DNA of 64,000 nucleotides from Pseudonocardiaceae bacterium (lineage in GTDB: Bacteria > Actinomycetota > Actinomycetes > Mycobacteriales > Pseudonocardiaceae). Location of the stretch: positions 1 through 64,000 of the forward strand of contig WHSZ01000019.1 in NCBI GenBank assembly GCA_009379845.1, in the 5' to 3' direction. The notes below the pieces were generated by a model that saw only the letters and a program-made list of their open reading frames with translations, was not told the origin of the DNA and made no database searches. The first letter of the stretch is position 1, and each line of letters starts with the position of its first letter. This document shows positions 62,234 to 64,000 of the stretch, in pieces. The translations under genes and the position numbers were made by a program.

Positions 62234-63796
62234 ATGCTCGGCGTGGCCGATCTCCCCAACCTCGACACCGACCTGTGCGCCAGATTGCGGGACGCGTTTC
62301 GGACCCACCGGTACGACGCCGACGGGGTACTCGAGTTGCTGGGGCCGCGGGCGCATGCCGCGCTCGGCAGGGGTGAGCCCGAGCTCGCCAGCCGCGCGAG
62401 CAGGAACGCCGGCCCGCTCGGCACGTTGATCAGGGTGTTCCTGCTCGGCGAACCGGCTCAGGCAGGTGAGCTGTCCGCGGCGCTGGATCCACTGCCGCTC
62501 GGCGAGGCCATCGCGGGCGGCCTGCTCACCGGGTCGGCGGATCGGCTGCGCGCCGCGCTGGACGTGCGACCGCACGCGGACCAGGAAACCTCCTGGTGGG
62601 TTATCGCCGATCTGGACTCCGGGCAGCTGGGCGAACGGGTGCCGCCCGACCATGTGCTCGGTATCGGGCAGGCTTCGCACAGCCTGGTGCGCGCGACCAC
62701 CCGCCGGCCGGTCGACACCCTGCTGGATCTGGGCACCGGGTGCGGTGTGCAGTCGCTGCACGCATCGCGGCACGCCAACGGGATCACCGCGACCGACGTC
62801 GCGCCCCGTGCGCTGGCGCTGGCCGCCGCCACGTTCCGGCTCAACGAGCTCGATGTGGAGCTGCTGGAGGGCGAGTGGTTCACCCCGGTTGCGCGCAGGC
62901 GGTTCGACCAGATCGTGTGCAACCCGCCGTTCGTGGTCGGACCACCGAAGGTGGACTACGTCTACCGCGATTCGGGGCTGACCGGGGACGACGCGAGCTC
63001 CCTGCTGGTCAGGCAGCTGCCGGCGTTCCTCAATCCGGGCGGAGTTGGCCAGTTGCTGGCATCGTGGTTGCACCGAACCGGCGAAGACTGGTCCGATCGG
63101 GTGAGATCCTGGCTGCCGCCCGCCGGCCTGGATGCCTGGTTCGTGCAGCGCGATGTCGCCGATCCCGGCCTGTACGTGGGCACCTGGCTGCGCGATGCCG
63201 GGATCGACCCACGGTCGGCCGAAGGAAAGGCGAAGGCAGCCGCGTGGCTGGACTGGTTCGAGGCCAACGACGTGGAGGGCGTCGGGTTCGGCTTCGTCAC
63301 GTTTCGCCGCACCGGCGACGTGGACGGCGAGGTGGTCTGCGAGGACCTCCGGCAGGCCTATGACGATCCGCTCGGGGTGGAGGCGGCCGGCTGGCTGGAT
63401 CGGGTGGACTGGCTGCGCGCGCACGCGTCCGCACAGGGACTGCTGGATGCCCGGCTGGTCGTGGCGGACGGTGTGGTGCTCGAGCGGATCGATGAGCCGG
63501 CCGACGAGGGGTGGCACACCATCACGCGCAGGCTGCATCGCACGAACGGCCCTGGCTGGCGACACGAGCTGGACGAGCTGTCCGCCTCGCTGCTCGCCGG
63601 CTGCCGTGGCGCGCTAACGCTCGGTGACCTGCTCGCGCTGCTCGCCGCCGCGCACGACCAGCCGGTGGACGAGCTGGTGGGCGCCGCGTTGCCCGCGGTG
63701 CGGGATCTCATCCGGCACGGGATGCTGCTTCCCGCGGACGGGTGGGAGCCGTCAGCGCCACCAGAGCCGCCGGAAACGGCGCAAGGCGCACCATGA
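62234..63796 (+). CDS. Class I SAM-dependent methyltransferase with NPPF motif
   Basis: A 520-residue enzyme. A helical N-terminal domain (about 1-150) precedes a Rossmann methyltransferase: LLDLGTGCGVQSLHAS near 163-178 and the catalytic-type motif VCNPPFVVGP near 228-237. NPPF/Y enzymes methylate nitrogen atoms in nucleic acid or protein; the HemK/RsmC-like arrangement suggests an RNA, DNA or protein amide target. The C-terminal about 130 residues are winged-helix-like. ATG 62234 is used; a GTG three codons later is possible. Its stop overlaps the dtd start by 4 nt. Confidence 0.86.
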   Translation: MLGVADLPNLDTDLCARLRDAFRTHRYDADGVLELLGPRAHAALGRGEPELASRASRNAGPLGTLIRVFLLGEPAQAGELSAALDPLPLGEAIAGGLLTGSADRLRAALDVRPHADQETSWWVIADLDSGQLGERVPPDHVLGIGQASHSLVRATTRRPVDTLLDLGTGCGVQSLHASRHANGITATDVAPRALALAAATFRLNELDVELLEGEWFTPVARRRFDQIVCNPPFVVGPPKVDYVYRDSGLTGDDASSLLVRQLPAFLNPGGVGQLLASWLHRTGEDWSDRVRSWLPPAGLDAWFVQRDVADPGLYVGTWLRDAGIDPRSAEGKAKAAAWLDWFEANDVEGVGFGFVTFRRTGDVDGEVVCEDLRQAYDDPLGVEAAGWLDRVDWLRAHASAQGLLDARLVVADGVVLERIDEPADEGWHTITRRLHRTNGPGWRHELDELSASLLAGCRGALTLGDLLALLAAAHDQPVDELVGAALPAVRDLIRHGMLLPADGWEPSAPPEPPETAQGAP

Positions 63797-64000
63797 GGGC
63801 GGTCGTCAGCCGGGTGCGGGCGGCACGCGTCACGGTGGACGGCGAGGCCGTCGGCGCGATCGATGAACCCGGACTGTTGGTATTGCTCGGAATCAGCGTC
63901 CGGGACACGCTCGAGCAAGCCGGCACGATGGCACGCAAACTCCACGAATTGCGCATCCTCGATGACGAGCAGTCATGTGCGAGCACCGGTGCGGGCTTGC
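63793..64000 (+). CDS. dtd: D-aminoacyl-tRNA deacylase (partial, runs off the window)
   Basis: The first 69 residues of DTD, which removes D-amino acids from tRNA. MRAVVSRVRAARVTVDGE is the standard start and GLLVLLGISVRD and LRILDDE follow in the right order. The catalytic SQxxL and cross-subunit GlyPro motifs are beyond the window end. The ATGA overlap indicates coupling with the methyltransferase gene. Confidence 0.92.
   Translation, partial: MRAVVSRVRAARVTVDGEAVGAIDEPGLLVLLGISVRDTLEQAGTMARKLHELRILDDEQSCASTGAGL

Overview
The window is GC-rich actinobacterial chromosome with densely packed genes, many GTG/TTG starts and several leaderless -10 elements. Gene order from about 20 to 57 kb follows the Mycobacterium tuberculosis Rv2674-Rv2703 neighbourhood (msrB, hemQ-hemY-hemE, DUF3000, RNase D, dxs, TRAM RNA methyltransferase, APC permease, paired TrkA genes, DUF3159, OB-fold, hydrolase, DUF3710, dut, DUF3093, DUF4193, cei, suhB, ppgK, sigA). 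The accessory genes (SARP/AfsR, AraC, PucR, DUF574 methyltransferase, nSTAND-WD40) point to a filamentous actinomycete, most likely Pseudonocardiaceae. I see no rRNA, convincing tRNA, CRISPR array, prophage or transposase.

Layout. 0.3-3.5 kb: a GT2-GtrA and GT39 pair for envelope glycosylation. 3.5-10.3 kb: a translationally coupled minus-strand operon livF-livG-acyl-CoA ligase-livH-livM-livK, faced by a PucR regulator. 11.6-18.7 kb: FMN reductase, imine-reductase-like enzyme and DHA2 exporter, divergent from a giant SARP/AfsR ATPase; then AraC and a serine hydrolase. 20-27 kb: msrB, the coproporphyrin-dependent haem genes, DUF3000, a LuxR response regulator and RNase D. 27.2-38 kb: an accessory block between RNase D and dxs, which are neighbours in M. 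tuberculosis. It holds a histidine kinase/response regulator pair, an ArsR operon with three SRPBCC proteins, an XRE-nSTAND-WD40 protein of 1220 residues, and two secreted enzymes (an EEP-fold phosphodiesterase/nuclease and a clan GH-A glycosidase). 38-46.7 kb: dxs, a deaminase, a SigB-like sigma factor with a sigma-R/H type promoter, an FMN-binding oxidase-family protein, a DUF574 methyltransferase, an RNA methyltransferase and a KimA-like permease. 46.9-57 kb: the conserved run from the two TrkA proteins to sigA. 57-64 kb: two tandem small zinc-ribbon proteins each followed by a strong terminator, a helicase, a YihY/BrkB protein, DUF3039, DUF3099, a methyltransferase, and dtd running off the end.

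Working together: the haem genes form the coproporphyrin branch; the KimA-like permease and two RCK proteins suggest a regulated K+ uptake system; the liv-ligase operon suggests uptake and CoA activation of one carboxylic acid; SARP, IRED, flavoreductase and exporter look like a small-molecule response module. Notable non-coding structures: a 35-nt tandem repeat plus palindromic terminator enclosed by a 10-bp inverted repeat that contains the stop codons of two convergent genes; a recurring CGTGAGT motif at gene 3' ends; overlapping divergent -10 boxes of dut/DUF3093; and a 14-bp stem that buries the RNase D start codon.
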